Below, piece by piece: positions 54,510-63,701 of a stretch of DNA of 64,000 nucleotides; positions within the stretch are counted from its first letter, which is position 1; each line of letters begins with the position of its first letter. This stretch comes from Fen-455 sp050012675 (GTDB lineage: Bacteria; Actinomycetota; Acidimicrobiia; Acidimicrobiales; Bog-793). Location of the stretch: positions 1 through 64,000 of the forward strand of contig JBEKGS010000004.1 of the NCBI GenBank assembly GCA_050012675.1, given 5' to 3'. The position numbers and the translations under genes were made by a program. The notes below the pieces were generated by a model. That model saw only the letters and a list, made by a program, of their open reading frames with translations. It made no database searches and was not told the DNA's origin.

Positions 54510-55727
54510 ATGCGAGTACTCGTGGTAGGAGCCGGTGGAGTTGGAAGTGCCTTTGCCCATATAGCGGCGCGACGGGGCAGCTTCGAGAAGGTCGTGATGG
54601 CCGACTACGACACTGAGCGCGCGAAGAAGGCGGCGTCTGTCTCGGACCGCTTTTCGGGCTTCAAGCTCGACGCCTCCGACGAGTCGGCGATCACCGAGCT
54701 CATCCGGGCGGAGAACTGCGACGTGGTCCTCAACGCCGTCGACCCGCGCTTTGTCATGCCGATCTACCGCGCGGCTCTTGCCGCGGGAGTCAACTACATG
54801 GACATGGCCATGTCCCTCTCGCACCCGAACGCCGAGGAGCCCTACTCCAAGACTGGGGTGAAGCTCGGAGACGAGCAGTTCGAGCTCGCCCCGAGGTGGG
54901 AGGAGCGCGGTCTGCTCGCCCTTGCCGGCATGGGAGTCGAGCCGGGGCTGTCCGACGTGTTCGGTCGCTACGCCGTGGACAATCTCTTCAGCTCCGTCGA
55001 CGAGCTCGGCGTGAGGGACGGCGCAAACCTCGTCATCGAGGGTTACGACTTCTGTCCGAGCTTCTCGATCTGGACGACGATCGAGGAGTGCTTGAACCCT
55101 CCCGTCATCTGGGAAAAGGGACGGGGATGGTTCACCACCGAGCCGTTCAGCGAGCCGGAGACGTTCGTCTTTCCCGCCGGCATCGGCCCGGTCGAATGTG
55201 TGAACGTGGAACATGAAGAGGTCCTTCTCATGCCGCGTTGGCTGGACGCGAAGCGGGTCACATTCAAGTATGGCCTCGGGGACGACTTCATCGGCGTACT
55301 GAAGACCCTCCACATGCTCGGCCTCGACTCGACCAAGAAGGTCTCGGTTGGCGCCGAGAAGGTCGCGCCTCGCGACGTGGTCGCGGCATGCCTTCCCGAC
55401 CCGGCCACGATCGGGCACCTCATGCACGGCGTCACCTGTGCGGGAACCTGGGTGACGGGCACCGGTAAGGACGGCTCTCCGCGCGAGGTCTACCTGTATC
55501 ACGCTGTCGACAACGACTGGTGCATGTCGCTGGATGACTCGCAGGCTGTTGTCTGGCAGACCGCCATCAATCCGATAGTGGCCCTAGAGCTCCTCGACTC
55601 GGGAGCTTGGTCGGGCGTCGGGCTGCTCGGTCCGGAGGCACTTGCGGCCGAGCCGTTCCTTGAGCTGTTGAACGACAGCGGCGCGCCCTGGGGCATGGAC
55701 GAGAGAACACCCAAGGCAGCTTCGTAA
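54510..55727 (+). CDS. Saccharopine dehydrogenase-family protein
   Basis: 405 residues. The Rossmann motif MRVLVVGAGGVGSAFAHIAARRG and DVVLNAVDPRFVMPIYRAALAAGVNYMDMA are diagnostic of the saccharopine dehydrogenase/carboxynorspermidine synthase group, and GMGVEPGLSDVFGRYAVDNL continues the pattern. Candidates include lysine dehydrogenase or polyamine-related reductases. Exact substrate unknown. AAGGA lies about eight bases before ATG 54510. Divergence from gdhA suggests shared control of nitrogen metabolism. Confidence 0.85.
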   Translation: MRVLVVGAGGVGSAFAHIAARRGSFEKVVMADYDTERAKKAASVSDRFSGFKLDASDESAITELIRAENCDVVLNAVDPRFVMPIYRAALAAGVNYMDMAMSLSHPNAEEPYSKTGVKLGDEQFELAPRWEERGLLALAGMGVEPGLSDVFGRYAVDNLFSSVDELGVRDGANLVIEGYDFCPSFSIWTTIEECLNPPVIWEKGRGWFTTEPFSEPETFVFPAGIGPVECVNVEHEEVLLMPRWLDAKRVTFKYGLGDDFIGVLKTLHMLGLDSTKKVSVGAEKVAPRDVVAACLPDPATIGHLMHGVTCAGTWVTGTGKDGSPREVYLYHAVDNDWCMSLDDSQAVVWQTAINPIVALELLDSGAWSGVGLLGPEALAAEPFLELLNDSGAPWGMDERTPKAAS

Positions 55728-56124
55728 CGGGCCCATCGGCCCTGAGTCCGGGGGCCACGAGCCGGGGCGGTTTGCCCGGTGTGGGGGATCTGGGCCTTGT
55801 GTTCATCGGCTGACATAGCCTGACCCCAATGTGGGCCGTCCATCGGATGTCAAAGCGCTCCTAAGCATCCGGCGCCCGTCACATAGCCATGCGATGCGTA
55901 GCATCGCAATGCGGTGCGCCGGAGCCTCGGACGCCTCTGCCCAGGCTCGCCTGCACCCCCGAGGCAAGGTCGGGCGTGCGACCGAGTGAGCAGCTCGCGA
56001 CCAGCCCGTCGGGCAGCCGAAGCGTCATCGACGCACGGACAAAGAAAAGCCCGGGCCACGACAACTGTCGTGGCCCGGGTGCTACCAGCCGTCGGTCCCC
56101 TAGAGGGTTACCGCGGCCTGATCG
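55728..56124. other. Convergent intergenic region
   Basis: 397 bases. Apart from the terminator at 56044-56080, it holds no gene. Short frames on both strands are shadows and there is no repeat array. Confidence 0.45.
56044..56080 (-). terminator. Strong intrinsic terminator
   Basis: Perfect 14-bp arms at 56050-56063 and 56066-56079 (CCCGGGCCACGACA and its complement). Reading on the minus strand the stem is followed by CTTTTCTTT, the expected T-run, so it ends transcription of the substrate-binding-protein gene at 56125. Confidence 0.8.
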
Positions 56125-58107
56125 TTACTTGACTGCCTTGCAGAAGTACCAGTTTTCGGCAGGCCAGCTGAGCAGAACGTTCTGGGGGACGACGCCGCAG
56201 ACGTTCTTGCCGACTTCGCCGAACCCGGCTGCCGGGTTCGGTTGCCAGATGACGGGCAACTGCTGCGCCAGGAAGTTCTGGTAGGTGTAGAGGGCCGACA
56301 ACGAGGACGACTTGTTGGTCGCCACGATCAGCTGGTCGGCGGTGGCGTCGGAGTAACCGCCACTGTTGGATCCGGCGCCAGTGGCGAAGATCTCCTCACC
56401 GGTCGGGTAGTAGTCAGGCGAGTAGTCCCATCCACCTCCCCAGTTGGCGATCTCCCAGGGACATGCCTTGCCCGCTGCGCACGGCAGTGCAACCCCGATG
56501 ACGTCGGGGAAGGCCTTGCCCTCGAGCTGCAGCTTGATGCCGGCCTGCTCCCAGCTGGACGCCATCTCTTCGATCTGGGAGTTAAAGGACACGGCGCCGT
56601 TGTAGTAGAGGTAGCTGAAGCTGAGCTGCGCACCCTTGGGGATGTGGGCCCCGCACTCGTCGGCAGCGGTTCCCGGTTTCGCACAAGTGCTGATGCCGTT
56701 CGGTACGACGTTCCAGCCGTGCGAGGTCAGCAGCGCCTTGGCGTGTGACGGGCTGTACGGGTACGGGTTGGCGGTCTCCTGCGGGGAGGCGAAGTCCGTC
56801 GGCGGGAGCACGGGCACCGGACCATAGGTCGGGACACCGTAGCCGGCATCGTAGAGCTGGATCCACAGGGACTGGTTCATCAGCGACTGCATCGCCTGGC
56901 GGATGTAGAGCTGGTCGAAGATCGGACCTACCGTCGGGTTGGTGAAGTTCAAGGGGAAGTAGTTGACCGTCCAGCCGTAGACGGGCGCCAGGGTGTAGTT
57001 GGCGGCGAGCTGAGCGTTGTTCGCGCCAGCGAGCGGACCGTTCGGGCCGAAGGCCTTGCCTTTGTAGGTGGGCAGGTCCTGCGGTGGGACGTAGCCGATG
57101 TTGAGGGTCTTGCCGTTCTCGAGCACGTTGAACTCTGCCGAGTCGGTCGTGAACGGAGCCATCACGAGCTTGTCGATCGACGGCTTGAGGGGCCCCGAGT
57201 AGGACTTGTTCGGTATGAGTGTCGCGCCGCCGTCGGTCGCGTCGTAGGAGGTCAGGCGGAACGGCCCGTCCACGATCTGCCAGAGCGGGTTGGTGGCGTA
57301 GGTCCCGAGGTCGCCTGCTTCGGTCTTGCCCGAGAGGAAGGCGAACACAGCCGCGCAGGCCTTTGCCGACGCCGAGACGTCAGTGAGCGTGCCGGTGGTC
57401 GCAGAGATTGGGGCAACAACTGACGTGTACGCGGCGCTCGAACAGTGACCCGAGCCCGGCTTTGCGCCTGCAGAAGTGACGTCCCAGGCGAGCGGCAGAG
57501 GCGATATCTGGCTCAAGTCGTTGTAGGTGAACCAGTACGAGCTGTAGGCGGCGTCCAGAGTGATCGTGACCGTGTCGGTGGCGTTGTCGGCCACGACGTT
57601 GGTGACGTTGCCGGGGTACTGGCCCGGTCCGGGTGCGTAACCGGCCCAGGAAGTTGCGTTCGCCTTGACCATGTTCATCCAGAAGACGACGTCCTGAGCG
57701 TCGACGGTTTCACCGTTGGACCACTTATAGCCCTTCATCTTGATGGTGACGGTCCTGCCGTTGTTCGTGTACACCGGTGGATAGGCGACCGATAACCCGG
57801 TATTGAGGGCGGTGGTGTTGCCGACGCCGAAGTAGTACAAGGGACGGAACAGGTTGTAGATCAGCTGGAAGTTCGAAACGCTGAAGTACTCGAGTCCCAT
57901 CATCGGGAAAAGGTAGTTGGGTGCCGCGGCGGCTCCTTCGGCGACCGTCAACGTGCCACCGGGGACCTTGACCATGTGGGTGACCTGAGCTGCCGGCGCC
58001 TTGGACGTGGTCGCGAAACTGGACGCACCAAGGGCTAAGACAAACACGGCGGATACCACCGCCGTTCCCACAACAGCGAGCTTGGTCAGCTTTCGTTTTC
58101 TGATCAT
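56125..58107 (-). CDS. Family-5 ABC transporter substrate-binding protein, large form
   Basis: 660 residues. A signal peptide (RKRKLTKLAVVGTAVVSAVFVLALGASSFA) has no lipobox. The mature part has GGTLTVAEGAAAAPNYLFPM, VTIKMKGYKWSNGETVDAQDVVFWMNM and LWQIVDGPFRLTSYD, typical of SBP_bac_5. It is longer than usual (about 530) through insertions rich in Cys, Gly and Ser in the middle and before the C-terminus. ATG 58107 has GGAGG about 12 bases upstream, a slightly long spacing. It stands alone with its own terminator and no transporter partners. Ligand unknown. Confidence 0.9.
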   Translation of the reverse strand: MIRKRKLTKLAVVGTAVVSAVFVLALGASSFATTSKAPAAQVTHMVKVPGGTLTVAEGAAAAPNYLFPMMGLEYFSVSNFQLIYNLFRPLYYFGVGNTTALNTGLSVAYPPVYTNNGRTVTIKMKGYKWSNGETVDAQDVVFWMNMVKANATSWAGYAPGPGQYPGNVTNVVADNATDTVTITLDAAYSSYWFTYNDLSQISPLPLAWDVTSAGAKPGSGHCSSAAYTSVVAPISATTGTLTDVSASAKACAAVFAFLSGKTEAGDLGTYATNPLWQIVDGPFRLTSYDATDGGATLIPNKSYSGPLKPSIDKLVMAPFTTDSAEFNVLENGKTLNIGYVPPQDLPTYKGKAFGPNGPLAGANNAQLAANYTLAPVYGWTVNYFPLNFTNPTVGPIFDQLYIRQAMQSLMNQSLWIQLYDAGYGVPTYGPVPVLPPTDFASPQETANPYPYSPSHAKALLTSHGWNVVPNGISTCAKPGTAADECGAHIPKGAQLSFSYLYYNGAVSFNSQIEEMASSWEQAGIKLQLEGKAFPDVIGVALPCAAGKACPWEIANWGGGWDYSPDYYPTGEEIFATGAGSNSGGYSDATADQLIVATNKSSSLSALYTYQNFLAQQLPVIWQPNPAAGFGEVGKNVCGVVPQNVLLSWPAENWYFCKAVK

Positions 58108-58313
58108 GACCGTGTCTGACCTCCTGTAACTCAAACCGCGTTATTGGCTAAATCAATGATACGCACATTACGGGTTAGCCGGAAGTGACACTCCTGTCGG
58201 GACGAGGTGAAAACCTGTAAAAGAGCTATTGGGGCGACCTGTACTGAGGTCAAGGCGGACCTGTATCAGGTCGATCAAGTGCTGGTCAAACGCGCAAATA
58301 CGACCGGAAGAGC

Positions 58314-58883
58314 TCATAAGCGTTCGGGAAGGTGCTGCAGCTTCTCAGCCAGCGACTCGCATCGCTGGACGAGGAAGCTCTGAGTGGCGCCCCCGTGAAG
58401 GGTGAGCTCGAGGGAGCCGGCGACAGGGGCTGTTGAGATCGGAGAGAGCCTGACGTTGGCCATCTCACCCCAAGCGATCGTGAGGGGCGGCCCTTGCGTG
58501 GCTCGCCGAGGCGTGAAGGACAGGCCCCGCCCGTCGAGCACGAGTTCGCCGGCCACTGGGCGGTTCCCAACTGCTCCCGGCAGATTCTCCGCCCGCGCCG
58601 GACCTGCATAGATGGGATCACCGGGAAGGGCCTTTAGCCGGTTCTCCTCGAGCCTATGCCACCGCCGATGCAACAGTGGCACTTGGGCGGCGGCGATGAG
58701 GATCACGACAGAGAGAAAGACGATGGCCGCGATGACGGTCTTGGAAGAACGGTCCAGCCCAACGGCCATTATGAATCCCAACGCGGCCACCGCCAAGACA
58801 CGCGTCATGACGAAACGCCAGAGGCCTTTAGGTGGTACGACTTCGCGAGTGGGGAGCCTTTGCTTTGGTGGCTCTTTGGTCAC
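58314..58883 (-). CDS. Two-helix membrane protein with PH-like domain
   Basis: 189 residues. Two helices at about 25-43 and 48-68 form a hairpin. The C-terminal 100 residues (GELVLDGRGLSFTPRRATQG, LTIAWGEMANVRLSPIS, SLELTLHGGATQSFLV) have the beta-strand pattern of bacterial PH/GRAM-like domains. Function unknown. No operon partners are evident. Confidence 0.65.
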   Translation of the reverse strand: MTKEPPKQRLPTREVVPPKGLWRFVMTRVLAVAALGFIMAVGLDRSSKTVIAAIVFLSVVILIAAAQVPLLHRRWHRLEENRLKALPGDPIYAGPARAENLPGAVGNRPVAGELVLDGRGLSFTPRRATQGPPLTIAWGEMANVRLSPISTAPVAGSLELTLHGGATQSFLVQRCESLAEKLQHLPERL

Positions 58884-59008
58884 AAGGGCAGGCTAGCTTC
58901 GGTTGTGGTGCCAAGCGCATTTCGGAACATCTTGGCTTCAACTCGAAGGGCGCGTCATGACGAACTCGTGCGCCGCCGTCCTGGTGTCCGCCCGGACGGG
59001 GACCAGGC

Positions 59009-59746
59009 TCAGAGTGCGCCGGGCAGGCTTCTGGGCTCGATCCGCTCTTCTACCGCCCGGTCGCCATCCCGGCGCACGACATAGGCACCTTTGCCCCTTA
59101 TCTCGGTGACCGCTTCGACAAAGTCGGTACCGCGGTATACCAGGCCAACCCCGTCGTCAGAGGCGTACCCGTCGGGTAGTACGCCGTCGGCGATGAGCCG
59201 CTGGAACAGCGGGCGGCGCTGGGGTTCGGAGTCGTAGTGGACTCCATTGGCGTAGGGGAGCAGACCGAGACCGTTGGTCACGGGGCGCAGATCCGGCCCG
59301 AAGGAATCGGTCGTGCCGCCGACGTGCCAGCACAGAGAGCCGGCGGACACCCCGGCGAGCACCACGCCCGCGCGCCAAACTTCGACAAATATCCGGTCGA
59401 GACCGTGAAGCCGCCAGATCGAGAGCAGGTTGGCAACGCTGCCGCCGCCGACCCAAACCACATCCTGGTCGAGCAGGAAGCCCGCCACGTCCTCGACGTT
59501 GGGCATCGGGAACAGGGTCAAGTGCACGACGTCTATCCCTGCCGCATGCCCGGCCTCGTCCCACAGCGCATTCCACGAGCGCTGATCGCCGTGCGCGGTT
59601 CCCACATGGCATAACCGGGGGCGCCGGGAATCCACACCGGCCAGTTCGATGGCGTGAAGGATCAACGGAGCGAACGCGATGTCGGTGCGAGACCCGCGCT
59701 TAAGTCCACCCGAAGTCGCAAGGATCGTCGGCAGATCGGCAGGCAT
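59009..59746 (-). CDS. Peptidase E-like (S51, class I amidotransferase fold) protein
   Basis: 245 residues. The nucleophile elbow GVSAGSLCW gives the catalytic Ser, VWVGGGSVANLL is the conserved glycine loop, and VHYDSEPQRRPLFQRLI includes the likely catalytic His. Family members cleave Asp-X dipeptides or cyanophycin. Substrate is not decided. It is a single gene. Confidence 0.85.
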   Translation of the reverse strand: MPADLPTILATSGGLKRGSRTDIAFAPLILHAIELAGVDSRRPRLCHVGTAHGDQRSWNALWDEAGHAAGIDVVHLTLFPMPNVEDVAGFLLDQDVVWVGGGSVANLLSIWRLHGLDRIFVEVWRAGVVLAGVSAGSLCWHVGGTTDSFGPDLRPVTNGLGLLPYANGVHYDSEPQRRPLFQRLIADGVLPDGYASDDGVGLVYRGTDFVEAVTEIRGKGAYVVRRDGDRAVEERIEPRSLPGAL

Positions 59747-59893
59747 GCCGCGATCGTAACGAGCTGTGGCGCTGTGATGACTGCGTCAGTGAACGATGGT
59801 CGGCGGAGCTACCCCCGCTGTCCGTGACAGCACCCGGTTGCGTGCGAGCCAACCGGATTTTCTCTCAGGGCCGTCCAGTTGAGTGCTTGATAC

Positions 59894-61543
59894 TCAATCC
59901 TGCCCCGACAGGGCGGCGGTTGATTCCCGACCTTCGTCTAGGGGGGGACGGGCACTCCGGTTCGGCAACACGAAGAGCACGATGACTCCTGCCGTGCCGA
60001 CAACGAACGCTGCCACGGTGACGGAAAGGTCCATGCCGCTCACGAATGACCGCCGCGCGAAGCTGGCGAGCTCTGGGCCCAGTGCACCGCCGATCTGCTG
60101 GCTTACGGCGAGAGCACCGCCGAGTGAGCCGGTGATCAGGTGAAGGACCGACGCTGGCATCTTGTAGTGGGCGAGCACCGGCGCCAGTCTGTCCTGGTAA
60201 CGCGTGTTGAGCAGGCTGCCGAGAACACCGACACCCAGGGCTCCACCGGTTTGCAACGAGGCTCCATTGGTCGCCGAGCCCACGCCGGCCTGGTCGAGCG
60301 GCAGGGAACCCATCACTGACTCGGTACAAGGGGCAAACGCGAGACCGGTGCCGAGCCCAAGCACCAAGAACGCGGGGAGCACGTCCATGTAGGTGTCGTG
60401 GACAGTTACTCGCGTGAGCAGCCCGAAGCCGAGTGCGAGGAGGGCCATCCCTGTGAAGACAACCGGCTTGGTTCCGACAATGTGATCAATGACACTCGAG
60501 AGAGGAGCGACCACCAGCAGCACGCCGGCGATGGGCGCGATTCGTAGCCCAGTCTCGAAAGCTGTGTAGCCAAGGCTGAACTGCAGGTACTGAGTGAGGA
60601 GGAACAGCCCTCCCATCAACGCGAACATGACAAGCCCCATGGTTCCTATAGCTGCCGAGAACCGTCGCGACCTGAAGAAGGAAACCTGGAGCATCGGATG
60701 GGAGGACCGGCGTTCCCAGACCATGAACATGGCGAGCACCGCTATGGCGGCGGCTATGGCGCCGAGAATGAGCGGGGATGTCCACGAGCGGTTCGGTGCT
60801 TCGATGATCCCCCACAACAACAGTCCCATGCCCACGATGGACAGGCCGGCACCGATCGGGTCAGGAGGCTTGCTGGCGGAATTCTTCGAGTTCGGCACCA
60901 GCCAGGTGGTCGCGAGCAACCCCAACAACGCGATGGGGACGTTGACGAGGAAGACCGACCCCCACCAGAAGTGAGCGAGCAGCCACCCGCCCGCCACCGG
61001 TCCTACGGCCACGCCAAGCCCGGTCGTGCCCGACCAGATTCCGATGGCGCGCGCTCGTTCACGAGACTCAGTGAAGGTGTTCGTGAGAATGGACAGGGTC
61101 GAGGGCATTATGGCCGCTCCACCGATCCCCATGAAGGCGCGTGCCGCGATGAGGCGGTCGGCCGTTCCGGAGAAAGCAGACACCGCCGAGCCGGCCGCGA
61201 AAATGGCCAGTCCAGCCATGAATACCCACTTTCGGCCCAGGCGGTCACCGAGGCTGCCAGCGACGAGAAGCAATCCGGCGAAGACGATCGCATAGGAGTC
61301 GACGATCCACTGCAATGAACTCGACGAGGCGTGGAGGGTACGCACGATGACCGGCAGCGCCACGTTCAAGATCGTGTTGTCGAGACTCACGATGAGGAGG
61401 CTCACGCACAGTACGGCGAGAATGAAGCGACGATCCCGGACGCGGGCCGCCGGCGCCTCAGAGAGCTTCGAGCGGAGGGCCGAATCTGCTGACTCCGGTC
61501 GTGATGTGCCGGGAGGCTCAGGACCGGAGACCGAGGTGCTCAT
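59894..61543 (-). CDS. DHA2-family (EmrB/QacA type) MFS exporter
   Basis: 549 residues with about 14 membrane helices. SLDNTILNVALPVI is DHA2 motif D, GDRLGRKWVFMAG is motif A, and RAFMGIGGAAIMPSTLSIL is motif B/C-like. It is expected to pump drugs or other amphiphilic compounds out using the proton gradient. ATG 61543 (MSTSVSG) is preferred over the longer frame to 61594. No regulator gene is adjacent. Confidence 0.92.
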   Translation of the reverse strand: MSTSVSGPEPPGTSRPESADSALRSKLSEAPAARVRDRRFILAVLCVSLLIVSLDNTILNVALPVIVRTLHASSSSLQWIVDSYAIVFAGLLLVAGSLGDRLGRKWVFMAGLAIFAAGSAVSAFSGTADRLIAARAFMGIGGAAIMPSTLSILTNTFTESRERARAIGIWSGTTGLGVAVGPVAGGWLLAHFWWGSVFLVNVPIALLGLLATTWLVPNSKNSASKPPDPIGAGLSIVGMGLLLWGIIEAPNRSWTSPLILGAIAAAIAVLAMFMVWERRSSHPMLQVSFFRSRRFSAAIGTMGLVMFALMGGLFLLTQYLQFSLGYTAFETGLRIAPIAGVLLVVAPLSSVIDHIVGTKPVVFTGMALLALGFGLLTRVTVHDTYMDVLPAFLVLGLGTGLAFAPCTESVMGSLPLDQAGVGSATNGASLQTGGALGVGVLGSLLNTRYQDRLAPVLAHYKMPASVLHLITGSLGGALAVSQQIGGALGPELASFARRSFVSGMDLSVTVAAFVVGTAGVIVLFVLPNRSARPPLDEGRESTAALSGQD

Positions 61544-61934
61544 CGAGCGGCGAACGATCCTTGTTCCGGAGAGGTCCGCGGGTCGCACCCCCATTTCGTC
61601 GCTCTCTTGTCAAGATGATCGGTGCCGCGCATCTGTTTCGGACGGGTAGCTCCTGGCACAGCGGACGTGCTTGACACGGTTGTCCCTTGCTTGCGGGCTG
61701 TGTGCTACGAGAAATGTGCCAGTGCCGCTCCGCGGACTCGGGCACAACACTGTCCACTTTATCCATCTGCACCCGGTCTCTTCGAAGCGCCCGCCCAGGT
61801 AGGCGCTTGTTGCGCGTCGACGCCCGCGCCTCTCAGTAATTGCCTAGGTGCAACTCAGGAAATCCTCAGGTACGCGCGATGTACTGAATGCGACCGGTTG
61901 AAGGCGCGCTACCGTCCCTGAGGAGGAAAGGGCG
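61544..61934. promoter_or_regulatory. Divergent intergenic region, exporter / HtrA protease
   Basis: 391 bases between divergent genes. It ends with a strong GAGGAGGAAAG ribosome binding site before the protease ATG. Two promoters are expected. No palindrome clear enough to call an operator was seen. Confidence 0.45.
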
Positions 61935-63557
61935 ATGGACGACGAGCACGAGATCGAGGGGCCTACGGAGGAACCGGTCGACGGCGTCGCGTCGCCGCAG
62001 CCGGTGAGCCCGAGCGAGCCTGAAGTCATCGCCGCGGAATCTGCAAAGAGCGACCCATTCGCTCCAGGCTGGACGCCTCCTCCGCCACCTCCCGGCTCCG
62101 GCGGCTGGACGCCTCCTCCGCCACCTCCTGGCGCCTGGACGACTCCACCACCGCCTCCCGGCTCCGGCGGCTGGACGCCTCCTCCGCCACCTCCTCCGTT
62201 TGCCGGTGCTGGCGCCTGGACGACTCCACCACCGCCTCCTCCGTTTCCCGGCGCTGCTGGCTGGATGCCCCCTCCTCCTCCAGCCAGTCCGCCGGGAGGA
62301 GCGGGCAGTGGCGCGCACTGGGTCGGCTTCCCGGGGGGCTACTGGGCCGCGTCGTCGGCACCGCCACCCAGGAGTCGTCAACCCACGACCGTGTGGTTGG
62401 TCGTGGCGCTGCTTGTGATCGGTCTTGCCGCAGGATTCGGCATCGGCCGTGTTGCCTGGCAGTCGACGTCCACGTCTCCGTCGGGGAGTTCGCCCAGTTC
62501 CCCATTCGGCTCCGGGACATCGCCCTTCGGGTCTGGGACGTCTCCGTTCGGCTCCGGGAGCTTCCCGTTCGGCTCCGGCTCTTCGGGGTCCGTCTCGTCT
62601 GCGGCGGGAGGCCCTTCGAACCCGGCAGCGATCGCCTCGCGGGTCGACCCTGCCATCGTGGACGTTGTCAGCCCCCTCAGCTACGAGGATGAGGAAGCGG
62701 CCGGAACCGGGATCGTGCTCACGTCCAACGGTGTCGTGCTCACCAACAATCACGTGATAGACGGCGCCACGAGCATCAAAGTGACCGATCTCGGAAACAA
62801 CCAGGTGTACACGGCTGTAGTTCTGGGTTATGACCGTTCTCGTGACATCGCCGTGCTGAAGTTGGACGGGGCATCCGGCCTCAAGGTCGCGTCGCTCGGT
62901 GACTCGTCGACGGTTCGGGTAGGCGAGCCGGTCGTGGGTATCGGCAATGTGGGCGGCCTGGGTGGAACGCCCAGCGTAGCGGGAGGCTCAGTCACCGCAC
63001 TCGGCCAGTCGATAACCGCCACCGAACAAGACGGCGGCAATCCGGAGAACCTGACGGGTCTTATCGAGACCAACGCAGACATCCAGGCCGGGGACTCGGG
63101 CGGACCGCTCGTCAACACTTCCGGCAAGGTTGTCGGGATGGACACGGCCGCGTCCGCCGGTTTCCTGTTCCAGACGAACGGCGCCCAGGGCTACGCCATC
63201 CCGATCAACTCCGCGTTGGCGATCGCCAAGCGGATCGAGTCCGGTTCAGGCTCGGCGAGCGTGCACATCGGGCACACGGCGTTCCTCGGCGTGGAGGTGT
63301 ACTCCACTCAAAGCGGGTCCTCTCCGTCCGGCGCGGTCGTGAACGAAGTTCTGAGTGGCTCTCCGGCCGCATCGGTCGGACTGGCCGTGGGTGACGTCAT
63401 AACTTCGCTCGGTGGCAAAGCGGTCCATTCCGCGCAGGCCCTCACGACATTGATTCAGCTTTACCACCCCGGCGACCACGTGCAGATCGGCTGGACAGAC
63501 TCCACAGGCTCCCACCACAGCGCGACCCTGCAGTTCGCCACCGGCCCTGCCGCCTGA
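61935..63557 (+). CDS. HtrA/DegP-like serine protease with proline-rich cytoplasmic domain
   Basis: 540 residues. An acidic then Pro-rich repeat head (about 45-120) precedes one membrane helix (about 150-172), so the protease domain is outside. A repeated PFGSG linker follows (about 188-220). The trypsin-like domain has the triad H273 (NNHVID), D304 (RDIAVLKLD) and S388 (GDSGGPLV), all intact. A C-terminal PDZ domain spans about 448-535 (FLGVEVY, GSPAASVGLAVGDVITSLGG). It probably degrades or processes cell-envelope proteins under stress, as in actinobacterial PepD/HtrA. Confidence 0.93.
   Translation: MDDEHEIEGPTEEPVDGVASPQPVSPSEPEVIAAESAKSDPFAPGWTPPPPPPGSGGWTPPPPPPGAWTTPPPPPGSGGWTPPPPPPPFAGAGAWTTPPPPPPFPGAAGWMPPPPPASPPGGAGSGAHWVGFPGGYWAASSAPPPRSRQPTTVWLVVALLVIGLAAGFGIGRVAWQSTSTSPSGSSPSSPFGSGTSPFGSGTSPFGSGSFPFGSGSSGSVSSAAGGPSNPAAIASRVDPAIVDVVSPLSYEDEEAAGTGIVLTSNGVVLTNNHVIDGATSIKVTDLGNNQVYTAVVLGYDRSRDIAVLKLDGASGLKVASLGDSSTVRVGEPVVGIGNVGGLGGTPSVAGGSVTALGQSITATEQDGGNPENLTGLIETNADIQAGDSGGPLVNTSGKVVGMDTAASAGFLFQTNGAQGYAIPINSALAIAKRIESGSGSASVHIGHTAFLGVEVYSTQSGSSPSGAVVNEVLSGSPAASVGLAVGDVITSLGGKAVHSAQALTTLIQLYHPGDHVQIGWTDSTGSHHSATLQFATGPAA
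62070..62282 (+). repeat. Tandem GW/AW-T-PPPPPP coding repeats
   Basis: Five imperfect DNA repeats of about 33-45 bases encode (G/A)W(T/M)(P/T)PPPPP units in the HtrA head. Near-identical copies of a GGCTGGACGCCTCC unit suggest recent duplication or recombination, so the repeat count may vary between strains. Confidence 0.8.
62501..62583 (+). repeat. PFGSG linker repeats
   Basis: Four copies of an approximately 21-base unit encode SPFGSGT-like heptads between the membrane helix and protease domain of the HtrA protein. They form a flexible spacer. Confidence 0.75.
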
Positions 63558-63701
63558 GCACGGTTCGATATTTGTTTCGAGCTGCTCGAGGAGTCGAGCG
63601 CGATCCACCTCGGGCTAAGGCGCTCGTCCGGTTGCCCGTGGTCTGCACGCCAACCGGAGAAACGGCCCTCGGCGCTGGATCGGCAGGCGGACGAGTTTCG
63701 T

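Noticed and set aside
61935..62590. Short tandem repeats as a CRISPR array
   Set aside because: The repeats are in frame, unequal in length and encode proline- and glycine-rich segments; there are no unique spacers and no cas genes.
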